Below are positions 22,214 to 33,931 of a stretch of DNA of 64,000 nucleotides, one piece after another. Location: assembly GCA_035578905.1 (NCBI GenBank), contig JAQJVL010001203.1, positions 1 through 64,000 of the forward strand. Direction: 5' to 3'. The stretch is from Stictocephala bisonia. Lineage: Eukaryota > Arthropoda > Insecta > Hemiptera > Membracidae. The notes beneath the pieces were generated by a model. That model had not been told where the DNA came from, searched no databases, and was given only the letters and a program-made list of their open reading frames with translations. The translations under genes and the position numbers were made by a program. Each line of letters opens with the position of its first letter. Position 1 is the stretch's first letter.

Positions 22214-22544
22214 GAGTATAGGCTGTACGAAACACTAGTTGTGCGGTGTTCTCAACAGGTTCGTTTCATATCCCCGTCCTCGTATGTATTTGCAAGTCCA
22301 TCCTGTTTGCGGGTTCGTCCTGGTAGCAAAAATACACTTGGGTGTATACAGGACGGGTGTCCGCTACCGGGCTCTATGGTAGCGAAAAACTACCAGTGTT
22401 TTTTCGCTACCAGAAACACGTAGCGGGACGGGTGTACGGGACAAATCTGCAAAGTCAGGTTGGACTTGAATTACACACGAGGACGGGGATACGAAATGAA
22501 CTATTCAGGAACACTGCACAACTAGTGTTAAATATAGCCTATAG
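22214..22544. repeat. Small inverted-repeat element (MITE-like)
   Basis: The ends CTAGTTGTGCGGTGTTC (22235 onward) and GAACACTGCACAACTAGTG (22509-22527) pair. The pairing extends inward through CATATCCCCGTCCTCGT versus ACGAGGACGGGGATACG and outward through TATAGGCT. Two further GTAGCGAAAA/TTTTCGCTAC pairs lie in the middle. It is 331 bp with no ORF of substance and sits inside foldback element 1. Confidence 0.65.
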
Positions 22545-22814
22545 CTAAGGTATTTCGGTTACGACGTGCTACGCCATGCTTCCTTGCGAAAGTTTGGTTA
22601 AAATGTAAGGCAGATGACTTCGGTATGTAGGTGTTTCGACGTTGTTACGCGTCATCAGGTACAGATAGACAGTAGTTTCAAACTGTCACTGTACTACAGC
22701 GAACTGAGTTGACAAAAGATTTAAAGTTAAATTAGTAAGTTATAAAATTATTCAATTAAGATAACATTTTCAAGGAATATTAAAAACTAAATTTATCTTT
22801 GGGATATATATAGG

Positions 22815-22816
<2 letters not shown>

Positions 22817-22862
<46 letters not shown>
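22817..22862. repeat. TA dinucleotide microsatellite
   Basis: About 23 uninterrupted TA units. Confidence 0.95.
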
Positions 22863-22865
<3 letters not shown>

Positions 22866-23367
22866 TTACTTTTCCATCAATATTATCAACGGTTTATAAG
22901 TTCAAACTAAAAAGAACTAAAAAAAAGCAATGAAAGAAATATTTAAATAAAAATAAATTTTAAATAAATAAAAACACATTATTTTATTGGTTAATCTAAT
23001 AGAGAATTTGTTGGGTAAGAAAAAAAGAATGGTCAGATTCCGTTATATGCCCCCTCCCAAATACAATTGGGTTAGGTTAGGGTGGGTGGTGAGATAGTTA
23101 GTTTGGTAGGTAGTTGGGTACGTAAATTAGGTTAGGTTCTGCTAACTGAAAAGTGGTTTGCGACAGTGAAAATATGTTATTACAGGTTCATTCTACAATA
23201 TAATAACCTAACCTAACCATAACTGCTGCGGCTTGATGTCTCCGAAATGTCAGTGATAACGTGTGGACTTTAAACCTTCTTTATTGTTATAGCAACGTGA
23301 ACGATGGCTTTCCAACGCTTGATTTTCATTTTTCTAACTGAGGACTACCACATTATCATATATAAAT

Positions 23368-24455
23368 ATGATAAATATAAACTTAGATGATAGGCCTATA
23401 CTTAGGAAATTCCATGAGCCACCCAAGAACTTTCATAAAATTCCTAAATCAAAATGTAAGCCTTGTAATTTAACACAAGTCCATGTAAGTGATGATGTAG
23501 GTGGTAGGCCTAGTAACACAGGTCAAAATAAGCTTAAGCCTAATCTTAAAATATTTCACTGGAATATGCGGGGTTCAGTAAACAAATTAAATTACTTAAA
23601 ACTGTCAACAGCTGAACATGACATTGACGTTGTTTGTATTACAGTATATTGGTTGAGTCCAATTACCATTTACTTAAGTTATCAGGGTACTATTTAGCTC
23701 ATTTTTACTGTAGGCCTGGAAAAGATAAAACTAAAAACCATGGGGTTGTTTTTAAGCCTAATGGAGGGAGGCTCAGCAATATTTATTAAAAACCAATTAA
23801 ATGTAACTAAATATCAAAATCTTGATTCATCACAAATTTCAGAATTAAATTCTTTTGAATCTTCTTTCGTTTTTATTGAAAAACTTGACACACTTATAAT
23901 TTGCATCTCTAGAGTGCCTGATAAAGAAAATTTAAATAAGTTTTTTGAGAAACTGGAAACACTGCTAGCTTCCTTGGCCTCTAAGAGCTATGATTTTGTG
24001 CTTTGTTCAGATTTCAATCTAGATTTTAATGCTAGGGAACCTAAAAAGAAGTAGTTAGGTTAGGTTCTCTTCTACAAAAGAAAGTAGTTAGGATAATTAC
24101 AAACTCAGAAAAATTTGCCCACTGTAAACCTTTGTTTATTAATTTAAGAATATTAACTTTAGTTAACTTTTACATCTATACTGTTATCTTATATACAAAG
24201 AATAACTTATCAGCCCACCAACGTAGGCAGGATATACACCCTTATAGTACAAGGAATAATAAATGCATCAATATACCTTTCTGTAGGCTATCTAAATCAT
24301 TAAACAGTCATGAAATAGTAGGTATGAAAATGTTTAATAAATTTCCCCTTGAATGGAGAGTAGCTCCGTTGAAAATATTTAAGCAACAATTATATAATTG
24401 GCTCGTAGTGACACCTTTTTACAGTATCAATGAATTTTTCGAATGTAAATTGTAA
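23368..24455 (+). pseudogene. LINE-C ORF2 remnant (endonuclease joined to C-terminus)
   Basis: Three readable pieces: 23368-23697, 23740-24054 and about 24070-24455. Frameshifts lie between the first two, and a deletion junction after REPKKK near 24050. The region upstream of the endonuclease (CKPCNLTQVHVSDD) may be the end of ORF1 or the N-terminal extension of ORF2. The last piece matches the C-terminal tail of LINE-B (shared PLFINL, HSYNTHN/HPYSTRN and YNYF/MFNKF positions), so the two belong to related families. Confidence 0.8.
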
Positions 24456-24795
24456 TATATATAATTCAGAATTGGGTTATTTGAAATGATTACTTTGTTT
24501 AGAAATTTGACTCAGTTGTAGCCTATGTATGTCTTTTTCGTTATAAACATGTACAGATATTTGTAACCTGATTTTTATAACTTACTGCAGTGTTAGTGGA
24601 TTCTTAAATGTTAAATGTAATTTGTAGAATATAATTTTCATTGCTTAGTGTAAGATGATTGCTTAGTGTAGGAATTTGAAACATTGCTGTTTGTACAGAT
24701 ATTTGTTGTACATTTGTAAATATTTGTAACCTGACGTTGTCTATTGCTGTAAAGTTTAATGACAATAAAATTATATTTATTTATTTATTTATTTA
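23368..24795 (+). mobile_element. LINE-C: non-LTR retrotransposon with deleted RT core
   Basis: On the + strand: an endonuclease start (IFHWNMRGS near 23550), more endonuclease (GGSAIFIKNQL, and CSDFNLDF near 24010), then an abrupt jump at about 24055 to the C-terminal thumb region (LLQKKVVRIITN, PYSTRNN, FYSINEF) ending at 24455. A 3' UTR and a GACAATAAAATTATATTT(ATTT) tail at about 24763-24795 follow. Reverse transcriptase palm motifs are absent, so an internal deletion of about 1.7 kb relative to LINE-B is inferred. Confidence 0.8.
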
Positions 24796-24891
24796 AAGTT
24801 GAAGAATTATGTGGTATTCTTTCTAGTTTTTGCAGCAATGTTTTGTTAAAGAGATGTAATCACTCGTCCTGGTACCGTTAGAGTATAGTAT

Positions 24892-25962
24892 TTTATGTTG
24901 TAAAAATAATACTGACTTTTTATGTAGGCCTATTACAAATTGATAATACTTAATTTATACTCTTACTCTAATCTTAGATATAGTTTATTATTGCCATTAA
25001 TTTAGCCTATTTTTCATATAGAAATTCATTTTGTTTTTTTAATATTATCACATGTTCATTATTATTATATTATTTCTTGTCAATTGTTTTCTGTCTATTA
25101 TGTATCTAATGTATGACAAAGTCTGTATAGTCCTGTACTATTTTTGACGAATAAAGATCTTGAATGAAAAGAATTGAAGTTAACTGAGTAAAAGTGCAGA
25201 ATTACTGAAATCACTCCACGACAAGCAATTTGTTCCAAATAAAGAGTTTTTCCCACATAAGTATCAATCGTATAAAGCTTCATACAATCCTATTTATATT
25301 AGAAATTTGTCAAATAAAATGCTATTTACAAGTTTATACATGATATGCAGGCTACAAGTTATGCCTAACGGCACAGGTGCTTTGTCAAGCACTTCCTCAA
25401 AGTATTTTCACTGACTGGTGAAGGACTTCACTTTTGAGCCATTTCTATAAACACTTATTTCAAAACGCTGCTATGAGTATGAACATATGACAATGAAACG
25501 TAAACAAAACAAACGAACTACATTTATTTACTGCTACAGTTACGATGTAGTAGTAGCGCAGTAGCAACAGCTGACGCCACGGCCTTTTAAATTACAATCA
25601 CATCCATTAATCTATGCATTATTATTTAAGAGTCGACGTAACTATACAAAATTATATATAATATTGAAAACGTTTAATTTACTTTCGAAAACATAGATCA
25701 TGGATATACGATTTAAATCAATAGCACATTAAAGTAATTATGAATCAAGAATATATTGTTGCACAGCGCTATTTCAGTAAATATCGGCAGAACGATATAT
25801 TGTTGCAGGGCGCTCAAAGGGTTAATAATAACTGAGTAGCGACAAAATTCACATTTATGCCCGCCAGGCAACTGAATATAATGTAAATTACGTGGTTTTT
25901 ATTTAATATAAATCACTTTTTTTGAGTAAGTAGATGATTAGGATTAGTTAGGTTATGTTTGG
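24892..25962. repeat. Duplicated repeat block, copy B (empty site)
   Basis: Same block as at the left edge, here without the 5-kb insertion. The sequence TTTATACATGATATGC at 25333-25348 runs across the site where copy A carries a LINE fragment. It therefore serves as the pre-insertion allele and confirms the 7-bp target duplication TATACAT. Homology stops near 25962, where copy A and copy B diverge after a shared GGTTATGTTTGGGTAGG. Confidence 0.85.
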
Positions 25963-26658
25963 GTAGGTAAGTAAAAAGTGCATTTTTCGTGCCAAATTAA
26001 TTTGATTGAAATACCTATTATACATTTTCTTGTTTAGCATTAAACAAGTAAAACAAAAAAAAGTTAAAAAATACAAATTTTTAAAAGTTGGTTTATTTCA
26101 CTTTCACAGAAAAAACTAGTTTTTCAATTTTTAGGTTAAACATGAGTTCTCTGTTGCTAAAATCAACCCTACTTAAGAAATTTTCACCACTTTTTCAACA
26201 AGAAATTGTATTTCCAGCAGCGTCTAGAAAGTGCATAATTCCCTTTTAATGAATTTAAACACAACTCAGATGACTTCAACAAAATTATATAAATAAAAAT
26301 GTCAAATAAGGAATTTAACATACTGTTTAAAATATATCTACATTAATTCAAATATAAAAAAGAAATACTATCGAATGAGAACTGCGGAAAAAAATAATGA
26401 AATAATATAAAATATATTACACTCTAAATCAATATTTTTTACTAAATAATTGATAAATAGCAAAAATGATACTGCAAATCAACAACAAAACATAACTAGG
26501 TCAAGTCATTCGTAGCTGGTTGCAGAAGGAAGTTCTCATCATTTACTGTCTCCAAATTTCAGGGCTGCAGCGGCCACCTCTCCAAATATTTCCAACATGT
26601 TGAAAAGCCAACAAACTTGGTATTGACTTGATTAGAAATGCGAGAGCTGCCTGATCGT
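25963..26658. other. No gene seen
   Basis: AT-rich sequence between a repeat block and foldback element 2; no supported feature. Confidence 0.35.
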
Positions 26659-27224
26659 TAGGGTGGTGCGAAAAAAGTCAAATTGACAATTTGATATTGC
26701 TATAGTGTGGAAAAGTTGCGATTGGTAAATAGAACAAAATCTAAAAAAAATTATTCAATTCACTCTTTTTCTTTCCATGAATTCTTCACATACTTAAAAA
26801 TTGAAAAATATTGCAAAATTTTCATTTTTTTAAAGTTTAATTTTAATTGTTTAATTAGTTATTGGTGATTGCTACAGGGAAAATTATCTTCACCTGTGGC
26901 TGTTAAATGACATTATACACACATTACGCATACAAACAATAACTTCCGATCACACAACTCCCGTTCAAATTGGTAAAAAATCAGTTTTTGAGAATTTAAT
27001 AAATAATATTTTTTCGGTAAAATATTACCATTTTTACTTCAACTGTGCAACTCTTCGCTTCATTAGATATTACTTGATAATATTAAAAGAACCCTTAACT
27101 CACCACAAGGAGGTTGGCTGCACTACGAGTTCCACCCACACTCTACCCAACCAGCCATCCAATTTAGGCTGTGTGCTATTTGCAAAATTTACATATCTAC
27201 ATTTCTTGGTCAATCATTTTACAT

Positions 27225-27480
27225 CTGGCTTGTAGAATGTAGATGCTACTTTGTATTGTGATTTGGTGGCAAAGTCTGGCATTATGAACCTTGATTTAAA
27301 TGTTCCACTGACAAATCCATCTCTTGATTATGGCCCACTTACTTTGGTCGATGCTTCCGTTACCAATTTTACGCATCGTTCTACAGCTTGCGTATGACAG
27401 GGGAATTTTTTAACATTCTAGTCTGGGATATCACCTGATTTAATGAAGGTTTGTATTTCTTGAAAAGTTACTCTTCGAAG
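27225..27480 (-). pseudogene. Transposase-like fragment, left arm copy
   Basis: Minus-strand reading: KSGDIPD, a stop, then PCHTQAVERCVKLVTEAS, then a stop and SRDGFVSGTFKSRFIMPD. The motif CHTQAVERCVKLVTEAS is one I recall from uncharacterised, transposon-related arthropod proteins, but I cannot name the family. Two in-frame stops at the positions given. Confidence 0.5.
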
Positions 27481-27869
27481 AAGGGGTGGAGATGTTAGTT
27501 TTGCCATGTTCTAAGCAATTAGTTCTGTATATTCTGTCATTTCAAAGTTTAAGGACAGAGTAATATCATTTCTGATGGTTTTACTTTTTCTTGATAATAA
27601 AGTGCAGTAAATACATTACAAGGGGGCCAGTTCATGTGTAGATAGCAATACTAGCAGAACCCGCATAACATATTATTATCTATGATATGTGGTGATAGAA
27701 GGACCATCATCTGAGAACTCGGGCCGAGAAGATTGTTAAAAGCCAGGTATACTGTACTAAAAGGTAAAACAATCAGAAATTACAGTACTCCGTCCTTAAA
27801 CTTTGAAGCGACACACTATTTAGCACTAATTACCTGGAACGTAGCAAAGCTAACTTCTCCACCCCTTCT

Positions 27870-28140
27870 TTGAAGAGTTAATAATGAAGAAATACAATCT
27901 ATCATTAAATCAGGTGATATCCCAGACTGGAACGATAAAAACTTCCCCTGTCATACACAAGCTGTAGTACGTTGCGTAAAATTGGTAATAGAAGCATCGG
28001 CCAAAGTACTCGTAAGTGAGCCACAATCAAGAGATGGATTTGTCAGTGCAACATTTAAATCAAGGTTCATAATGCCAGACTTTGCCACCAAATCACAATA
28101 CAAAGTAGCATCTATATTCTACAAGCCAGATGTAAAATGA
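27870..28140 (+). pseudogene. Transposase-like fragment, right arm copy
   Basis: Reads without stops from about 27890 as IKSGDIPDWNDKNFPCHTQA, then VRCVKLVIEAS, then SRDGFVSATFKSRFIMPDFA, and ends KPDVK followed by TGA at 28138. It has fewer lesions than the left-arm copy and probably represents the C-terminal end of the parental protein. No start region or catalytic domain is present. Confidence 0.55.
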
Positions 28141-28653
28141 TTGACCAAGAAATGTAGATATGTAAATTTTGTAAATAGCACACAGCCAACCTTCTCGTGG
28201 TGAGTTAAGGGTTCTTTAAATATTATCAAGTAATATCTAATGAAGCGGAGAGCTGCAAAGTTGAAGTAAAAATGGTAATATTTTACCGAAAAAATATTAT
28301 TTATTAAATTCTTAAAAATGAACAAAAACTGATTTTGTACCTATTTTAACGGAGCTTGAGCGATCGGGAGATATTGTTTAAATGTGTAATTTTTGTATTA
28401 TGGTCATTTAACAGTAACAGGTGAAGATAATTTTCATCATAGCTATCACCAAAAAATAATTAAAAAATTTAAATTAAATGATGAAAAATACAAATATTTT
28501 GCAATATTTTTCAATTTTCAAGTACGTTGCGTAATGGGAAGATAACGTCAGAATTGAATAATATTTTTTAGTTTTTCATCTATTTACCAATTGGACTATA
28601 GCAACATCAAACTGTCAATTTGATTTTTTTTTTCATACCACCCTGCTGGTCGT

Positions 28654-29304
28654 CACATACATGAATCACTCCAAGTGTCAAGCTGCACTGCACTTGATGG
28701 TTTCATCGCTCAGGTAGAGATTGTATATGGGCACCTTTACGGAGGGATTAGCGAGCATAGATGGAATCAATGAGGCGGGTTTTAGTCTGTTGACTAGTTA
28801 TATGTTATAATCCTGATCGAGGAAGTACGTCACATCACGTTTGATCCCAAATGAGGATCCACATCAGTTGATGTTAGCTGTGCAGCCTTGTATCGTTTCC
28901 TGCTTTTCCTGTTTTAGCTTCTTCTTCCAATGGTTCCTAGAACCCTAAATACGGTGTCTTCTAGTATTAGAGTTTTTATTTCAACTCATCAATTGAAATG
29001 ATAGCAATTAGATCTTGTGATTGTAGATCAGTTATATACAGTTGATAAAAATGGAATGGACACTGTTAATACTAGGACTAAGGAAAGAAAAGGAAAACCA
29101 AAATGTGTTAAAATTATAATAGAAAATGGGAATCTATAGATAAATCTGAATGATGCTTTGTAAAAATGACTACAAGAGAGTACAAGAGTAAAAATTAAAT
29201 TAAATTAGAGCGTAGTATATCATACACTCTAATTTTATTTATTAGATATCACCGTCCTCAATGCATATTATTTATTCAATATTGTCTGAAACAAAATCCT
29301 AATT
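28654..29304. other. No gene seen
   Basis: AT-rich sequence following foldback element 2. No supported feature. Confidence 0.3.
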
Positions 29305-29451
29305 CTAAAGTACACAGAAAGAATTTTCGAATGAACTCTGTAAAGCAACTTCTATAGTCTCACGTAAATGCAGCCAATAATGCTCGTCACCTCGCTCTGC
29401 TCCATCCGATGACCCCAGTATAAGAACGCCCTCTACTTCACTGGACGCCAT
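29305..29451 (-). CDS. Small ORF or first coding exon, unrecognised
   Basis: A 48-codon minus-strand ORF starts at ATG 29449-29451 in a strong context (AAAAATGGCG). It begins MASSEVEGVLILGSSDGAER and ends SFCVL. It is noticeably richer in GC and acidic residues than the surrounding noncoding DNA. An internal ACGTGAGA near 29362-29369 would make a good splice donor, so it could be the 5' exon of a minus-strand gene whose other exons I cannot identify. I do not recognise the protein. It faces away from the PRDM gene on the + strand. Confidence 0.4.
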   Translation of the reverse strand: MASSEVEGVLILGSSDGAERGDEHYWLHLRETIEVALQSSFENSFCVL

Positions 29452-29505
29452 TTTTCTCTGTTGCTACCTATCAGTGAGAAACGTAAAAGAATATTAAAAA
29501 AAATA

Positions 29506-29545
29506 ATGCTATCTATGTATGCACACTTGTCGAGAAGACTTAAAG
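29506..29545 (+). other. Possible 5' coding exon of the PRDM gene
   Basis: ATG at 29506 opens 13 codons plus one base (MLSMYAHLSRRLK), then AAAG|GTAAAT at 29546, a usable donor. The single leftover base matches the two bases at the start of the exon at 31817, giving Ala-Cys-Asp-Glu-Cys at the junction. A phase match alone has a one-in-three chance, so this is weak. Confidence 0.2.
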
Positions 29546-29559
29546 GTAAATATATTTCA

Positions 29560-31816
29560 TATGAATGTTCTGTTTATAAAATCTTTTTGTGTATATCTGT
29601 GTTTTGAGAATTATCATGTATCAAAAAAATTTAATTTCATGTTAGAGATTTTTTATGCTTTTAAATCAATTGTTTGATTCATCTAATTGTATAACTTACT
29701 AAAAGAATTTTGACAAATAGTAAACAAAAACTATTCTTACTCCCTGAGTACCATACTATGGTAAAACAAATACTCATTGAAAGGTATGAAACTTACAAAG
29801 TCATACGATGTGGATATATTCTTCAACAGGTTAAATGCCTTGATAGATGGGATTAACTTTGTGATAGTACATCACTTTATATTTTTATTGATAATATAAC
29901 TTTTGGATCTTGTTCTAATATATATTACAGGGGTTTTAATTTTTTTTTTTAAATTAATACTTTATATGGTAGATAACAACAAACCATACTTTTATTGTCC
30001 ATTCAGTAAAGCCGGATGTACGATTTTGCCGCTTTTTGAAAACGCTAAATATTGAAAAATTATACTCCCTCCGTCCCGAGGGAATTGGACTTCCAAGAAG
30101 TCCTCATTCATGATTTCGTAGCATTAATAGGTTGAGCAATGTCAGCTTTATAATCCTGAGTACATCTAAAAGTATCAATATTTAATTTATTTATGCACAA
30201 GGGTACACAACACAACTCAAGAACAACAGTAAAAACACACAACACTTCCTGTGAGTGGTGAGTGTAACGGTTTACTAAACTTTACTACGGTGTGGTAGGT
30301 AGTTGATTTGTCTGACAGTGGTAGGTTACCTGACTAGCCGCTCCAGCCTGAAGCACTAGTGACAACACTCTTACGCATTGCATAGACATTCATATTTTGA
30401 ACTTTTATTTTGAGGACAGTTTTTTCTATTTTAATTAGTTTAATTTTTGTTTCATTAATGCACAGCATTTTGCCTTGGACAGACGATGTACCCATTAAAG
30501 GAGGGAAATAAATATTATTAAATCTTTAAAATTTGTAATTTTTTTAGATCGCCGCCGAAAAGTTTGTGTTAAAAATTGCCACTTTTTAAAATCTGCCGCT
30601 TTGGGCTATTGTCCATCAAGCCACCCTTTAAATATGACCCTGAAAGCCTTTCATATCCCGCCGAATGTGGTGTCAGGGTAGGCCAGATAACTTTGAAGCT
30701 GCATATGGAATTACCATTATAAAGGTGTGGTTTTACATGTAGTGAATGCATTGCGGTTATGCTTTAAAGAAACTACATAATTAATGGATTGTTTAGTTCT
30801 TAGCTGTAGGGGTATTCTAAAATATTTAGTAATAATTTTATAAAAAAAGCACACTTTCTTTTAATAAAAATAAAAACTAAAATACTGGTGGCCTGCTATT
30901 ATCAAATTTCTAAGATAATGTATTTTCTGGTCATGTAATAGAAAGATAAAAAATCGAAGTATTATAGGTAGCGTTTATTTTATTTTAGAACATACAGTAA
31001 ATACAAAGCAGTGAAACAGTAAAATACAGAATACTAGAACATCTCACACTAACACACACAGAATGGCAATATAATCAATAGCAACTGTTTGATCTACCGA
31101 CAGCCCAGGGCAGTGTTTTCAAAAATAGCATAGGTGATGTTTGTTGTGGGGAAATCACTCATTGTGCTCCCCACCCCTCCTTTCCCAACGTCAAGCGCTA
31201 AGAACCTAATAGTCCTTATCTTTGTCACCGAGCCGCCAGGGCTGTTTACCAGAGGTTGCAGATGCATATCACAGGGCCGAATATGCCAGGTTTTACTGAA
31301 TGCATAAATTTATATTTATTATATATATTTGTATGTTTTATTTAGAACATATGTATAGTAATCTAATATTTATGTAAGCTATTAGTATTATTTAAGTTAC
31401 AGAATCACTCTTATTCTATACAGTTATTAGTTGTTATTTTGCGTTATTTTGTCACATATTTTATTTTACACAACATAGTAACTTTTTTTATATTTATTTG
31501 TATTAAAATAATAATGGTTGGATGTAAAAGTGAACTTTTTAACTCTAACTTCGCTAATTGTTATAAATGTTATACTGATAAAGCCATTTTTAATTTGAAT
31601 TAATTCTTTCATTTGATTTCATCCCTGTAGTAAATTAATGTTGTGATTTTAACTGATTGGTTGGAAACATGTTTAATGTATGTTGAATATTGGTTAGTAA
31701 ATTGTAATTTTAAAAATGAATAAATAAAGTATAAATTTATTTAGTATAAATAAAGTTCCCCCTAAAATGTTATAATCTTATTGAAACAGATTTATTTTGT
31801 AATTCTTCTGTTTTAG
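29560..31816. other. No gene seen; upstream or first intron of PRDM gene
   Basis: AT-rich sequence with no coding ORF supported. Ends in the pyrimidine-rich acceptor TTCTTCTGTTTTAG at 31803-31816. Confidence 0.35.
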
Positions 31817-32079
31817 CGTGTGATGAATGTGGGATATGTGGAAAATCCCACAAAACAGAAAGCTGTAACTTCATTGATCCTACTCTAGACATTGTTAAGG
31901 ATACTCCAACTAAGCCCCATGCTCAACTTACACTACCTCATGGTTTGGAGGTAAAAACCCTTATTGGAAACAAACGCTCTGTTTTTGCCAAAGACCCATT
32001 CCCGAAAGGCGTTCAATTTGGGCCCTTTATTGCAAAAACGTCAAGTTTGATGGACATGAGAATAGATTTTCCTCTGAAG
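31817..32079 (+). CDS. PRDM-family gene, exon with zinc knuckle and N-terminal PR domain
   Basis: Internal exon between a polypyrimidine-AG acceptor and AAG|GTAATG. It carries two bases of a split codon, then 87 codons without a stop, ending in phase 0. It starts with a C-x2-C-x2-C zinc-knuckle-like stretch (CDECGICG..SC) and continues LTLPHGLEVKTLIGNKRSVF and FPKGVQFGPFIAKT. The latter is the conserved start of PR/SET domains (G-V-x-F-G-P-F). PRDM proteins are transcriptional regulators, usually with C2H2 fingers further on; those would lie outside this window. PRDM9 and PRDM10 have a similar knuckle plus PR arrangement, but the orthologue is not certain. Confidence 0.8.
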
Positions 32080-33889
32080 GTAATGTTTAAAAAAATTATA
32101 TGACATGATTATAAGTTTTGTTAGTGTTAACAGTTTACAGTAGGATCCATGTGTTTAAGAAGACAATAACAGTTTTGTGTGTGACTTGTTGAGTAGTACC
32201 ATTGATTTTACTATATAAAGAGATACTCCATCCATATGGGAGAGTTGTGGTGAGGCCCCAAAACTGTTTTGAGGCCCCACGCTGCGCTGCGCATAGCCCT
32301 ATTTCCTCTCTCTCTCACGCTCTTCCGTCTCTGTCTCACTTCCCTCCTCTTAACCCACTCTCCCATTCTCCAGACAGCCGCCCCGCCCTCTCCTTCCTCA
32401 GCTCCCACACACAAACAACATCCTGCTTAGATAATTGTTGACGTTATTCCATATTGCCAACGTTTATCCGGGTTCTCTGTTTTTATATTTGCTTGCATCT
32501 CTTTCGAATAATAAAGAATACTGTGTTGATACTATTACAGTAAAACTCAGTGTGACATTCATATTGAATAAAGAAATATTTATAACTGAATAAATTAAAA
32601 CACCATATTGATTTATATGATTAACACACCGTGTATTTGTAAATAGACACACTTGAATAGACCGCTAACTTATCGGCAATGCTGGCGATAATTACTGCTG
32701 ATTTAAGTAAACATTTTCATATTATTTAGCCCATCTGAAAAATCTTTATTTATTGAATTTTAACCATCGATTAGGTAATTAAATCGACTGTTGTACTCGA
32801 TCATTAGTTTTTTCATATTCGGTAATTGATTAAAAAATAGTTTTCAAATCCAATCAATGACTCTCCTTTCAATTATGAAATTAATCTGCAAATATTCGAG
32901 GAATATATAATATAGTGAAATATTAAAAAATATGACATTATTTATTTCTTTGACAAAATAAATATTGAAATAGGCCTATGATATTTTATATAGTGTTACT
33001 GTTATGATATTTTATGTAGTGTCAATACTGGGCAAAATATAAAACCCAAATGAGATTCAATTTTCATGATAGGGTTAGAAAAAATCATAACAAAACCACT
33101 AATTTACTTCTATACAAGATAAAAATAGCTTTCATCTTATGGCCTGATTCAGACAATCTGTGTATAGGCATGTAATTTAAAATAGCATTATTTTCAATTT
33201 TATTATATACATATGTTTTATTATTACTGTCTGTAACATTAACATATTATTTGGTTGCAAGTAATTGCATGATTGTTTGTAAAATATTTCATTGTTTGGT
33301 GAATGGTCAGTTTTTATTTTATTTTTTTTTTCGGCATCATGAAGAGTTGTGACTCTATTATTACTTCTTGAGAAAAACAATCTCAATGTCAATTGCAATT
33401 GGTTAGGAAATATTATCGTGATAGAATATAACTAGACTACTGATTATTTAGATTCAATTTTCATTATTTTAATCAGGTTGTGAAATTATTGTAAATTTTG
33501 TTTATGTCCCCCTTTAAAAAATACCGTTTTATAATATTGATTGAATCAGACCATTGTAAAAAGTATGTCTAAGGCGAATATAATTAAAGTTAACACATCT
33601 GTTTTTCATACTATTATTTTACTAGATGTGAAAGTATGGATAAACTGCAATTTATTTATATTTTCAATTTCTCTGGAAAAGACACTGGAATTACACTGGT
33701 AACACTTCACAAGCAGCGTGACCAGCAATAACATAAGAAATAACTAATCTTAAAAAACCACAGTCTAAATAATAACAAAATTAACTATAGCCGCACTCTG
33801 TGGTGTTTTTAATTATAACAATTCGAATATGACTTATTTACACAACTGAGAATGAACAGAACAAACAATGCCAAGAACTAACAAAACTA
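32080..33889. other. PRDM intron sequence; pyrimidine-rich stretch, no other gene
   Basis: Start of the 10.6-kb intron. A CT-rich segment (about 32300-32420: TCTCTCTCTCACGC and CTCTCCTTCCTC blocks) has G/A-rich ORF shadows on the opposite strand. The rest is AT-rich. No other feature supported. Confidence 0.4.
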
Positions 33890-33931
33890 TATAAACAAAT
33901 AACTATTACAGATAATAGTTATTTGTTTATA
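33890..33931. repeat. Perfect 19-bp hairpin
   Basis: TATAAACAAATAACTATTA and its exact reverse complement separated by CAGA. Too AT-rich to call a terminator or a microRNA precursor; it may be the core of a small MITE. Confidence 0.8.

Larger units (their letters stand above)
21856..23362. mobile_element. Foldback element 1, about 1.5 kb with 220-bp inverted arms
   Basis: The left arm, about 21856-22075, and the right arm, about 23130-23362, are inverted copies at roughly 80-85 percent identity. The outer end reads GATGTGGTAGTCCTCA. The arms share AATGAAAATCAAG, GTCGTTCACGTTG, TATCACTGACAT and GCAGTTATGG blocks. The middle holds a smaller palindromic repeat (22214-22544), a TA microsatellite (22817-22862) and GGTTAGGTTAGGG-type sequence near 23070. 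No transposase is encoded, so it is non-autonomous. Confidence 0.65.
26659..28645. mobile_element. Foldback element 2, about 2 kb, with transposase-like relics in both arms
   Basis: The left arm is about 26659-27593 and the right arm about 27757-28645, inverted copies over most of 0.9 kb, with a spacer of about 160 bp. Termini read AGGGTGGTGCGAAAAAA on the left and, inverted, AGGGTGGTATGAAAAAA on the right. Flanking CTGATCGT (26651-26658) and CTGGTCGT (28646-28653) give a possible 8-bp target duplication with one mismatch, as in hAT or P elements. Each arm encodes the same protein segment on opposite strands. It looks like the 3' part of an autonomous element duplicated head to head. Confidence 0.75.

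Noticed and set aside
23060..23140. GGTTAGGTTAGGG-like sequence as an interstitial telomere
   Set aside because: Only a few imperfect units. The motif is common in insect repeats; it is not a TTAGG array.
32202..32441. ORFs on both strands in the CT-rich intron patch
   Set aside because: Low-complexity composition explains them; no domain or splice context.
33890..33931. MicroRNA precursor or terminator
   Set aside because: The 19-bp perfect AT-only stem with a 4-base loop is too short for a pre-miRNA and has no context of a terminator in a eukaryote.
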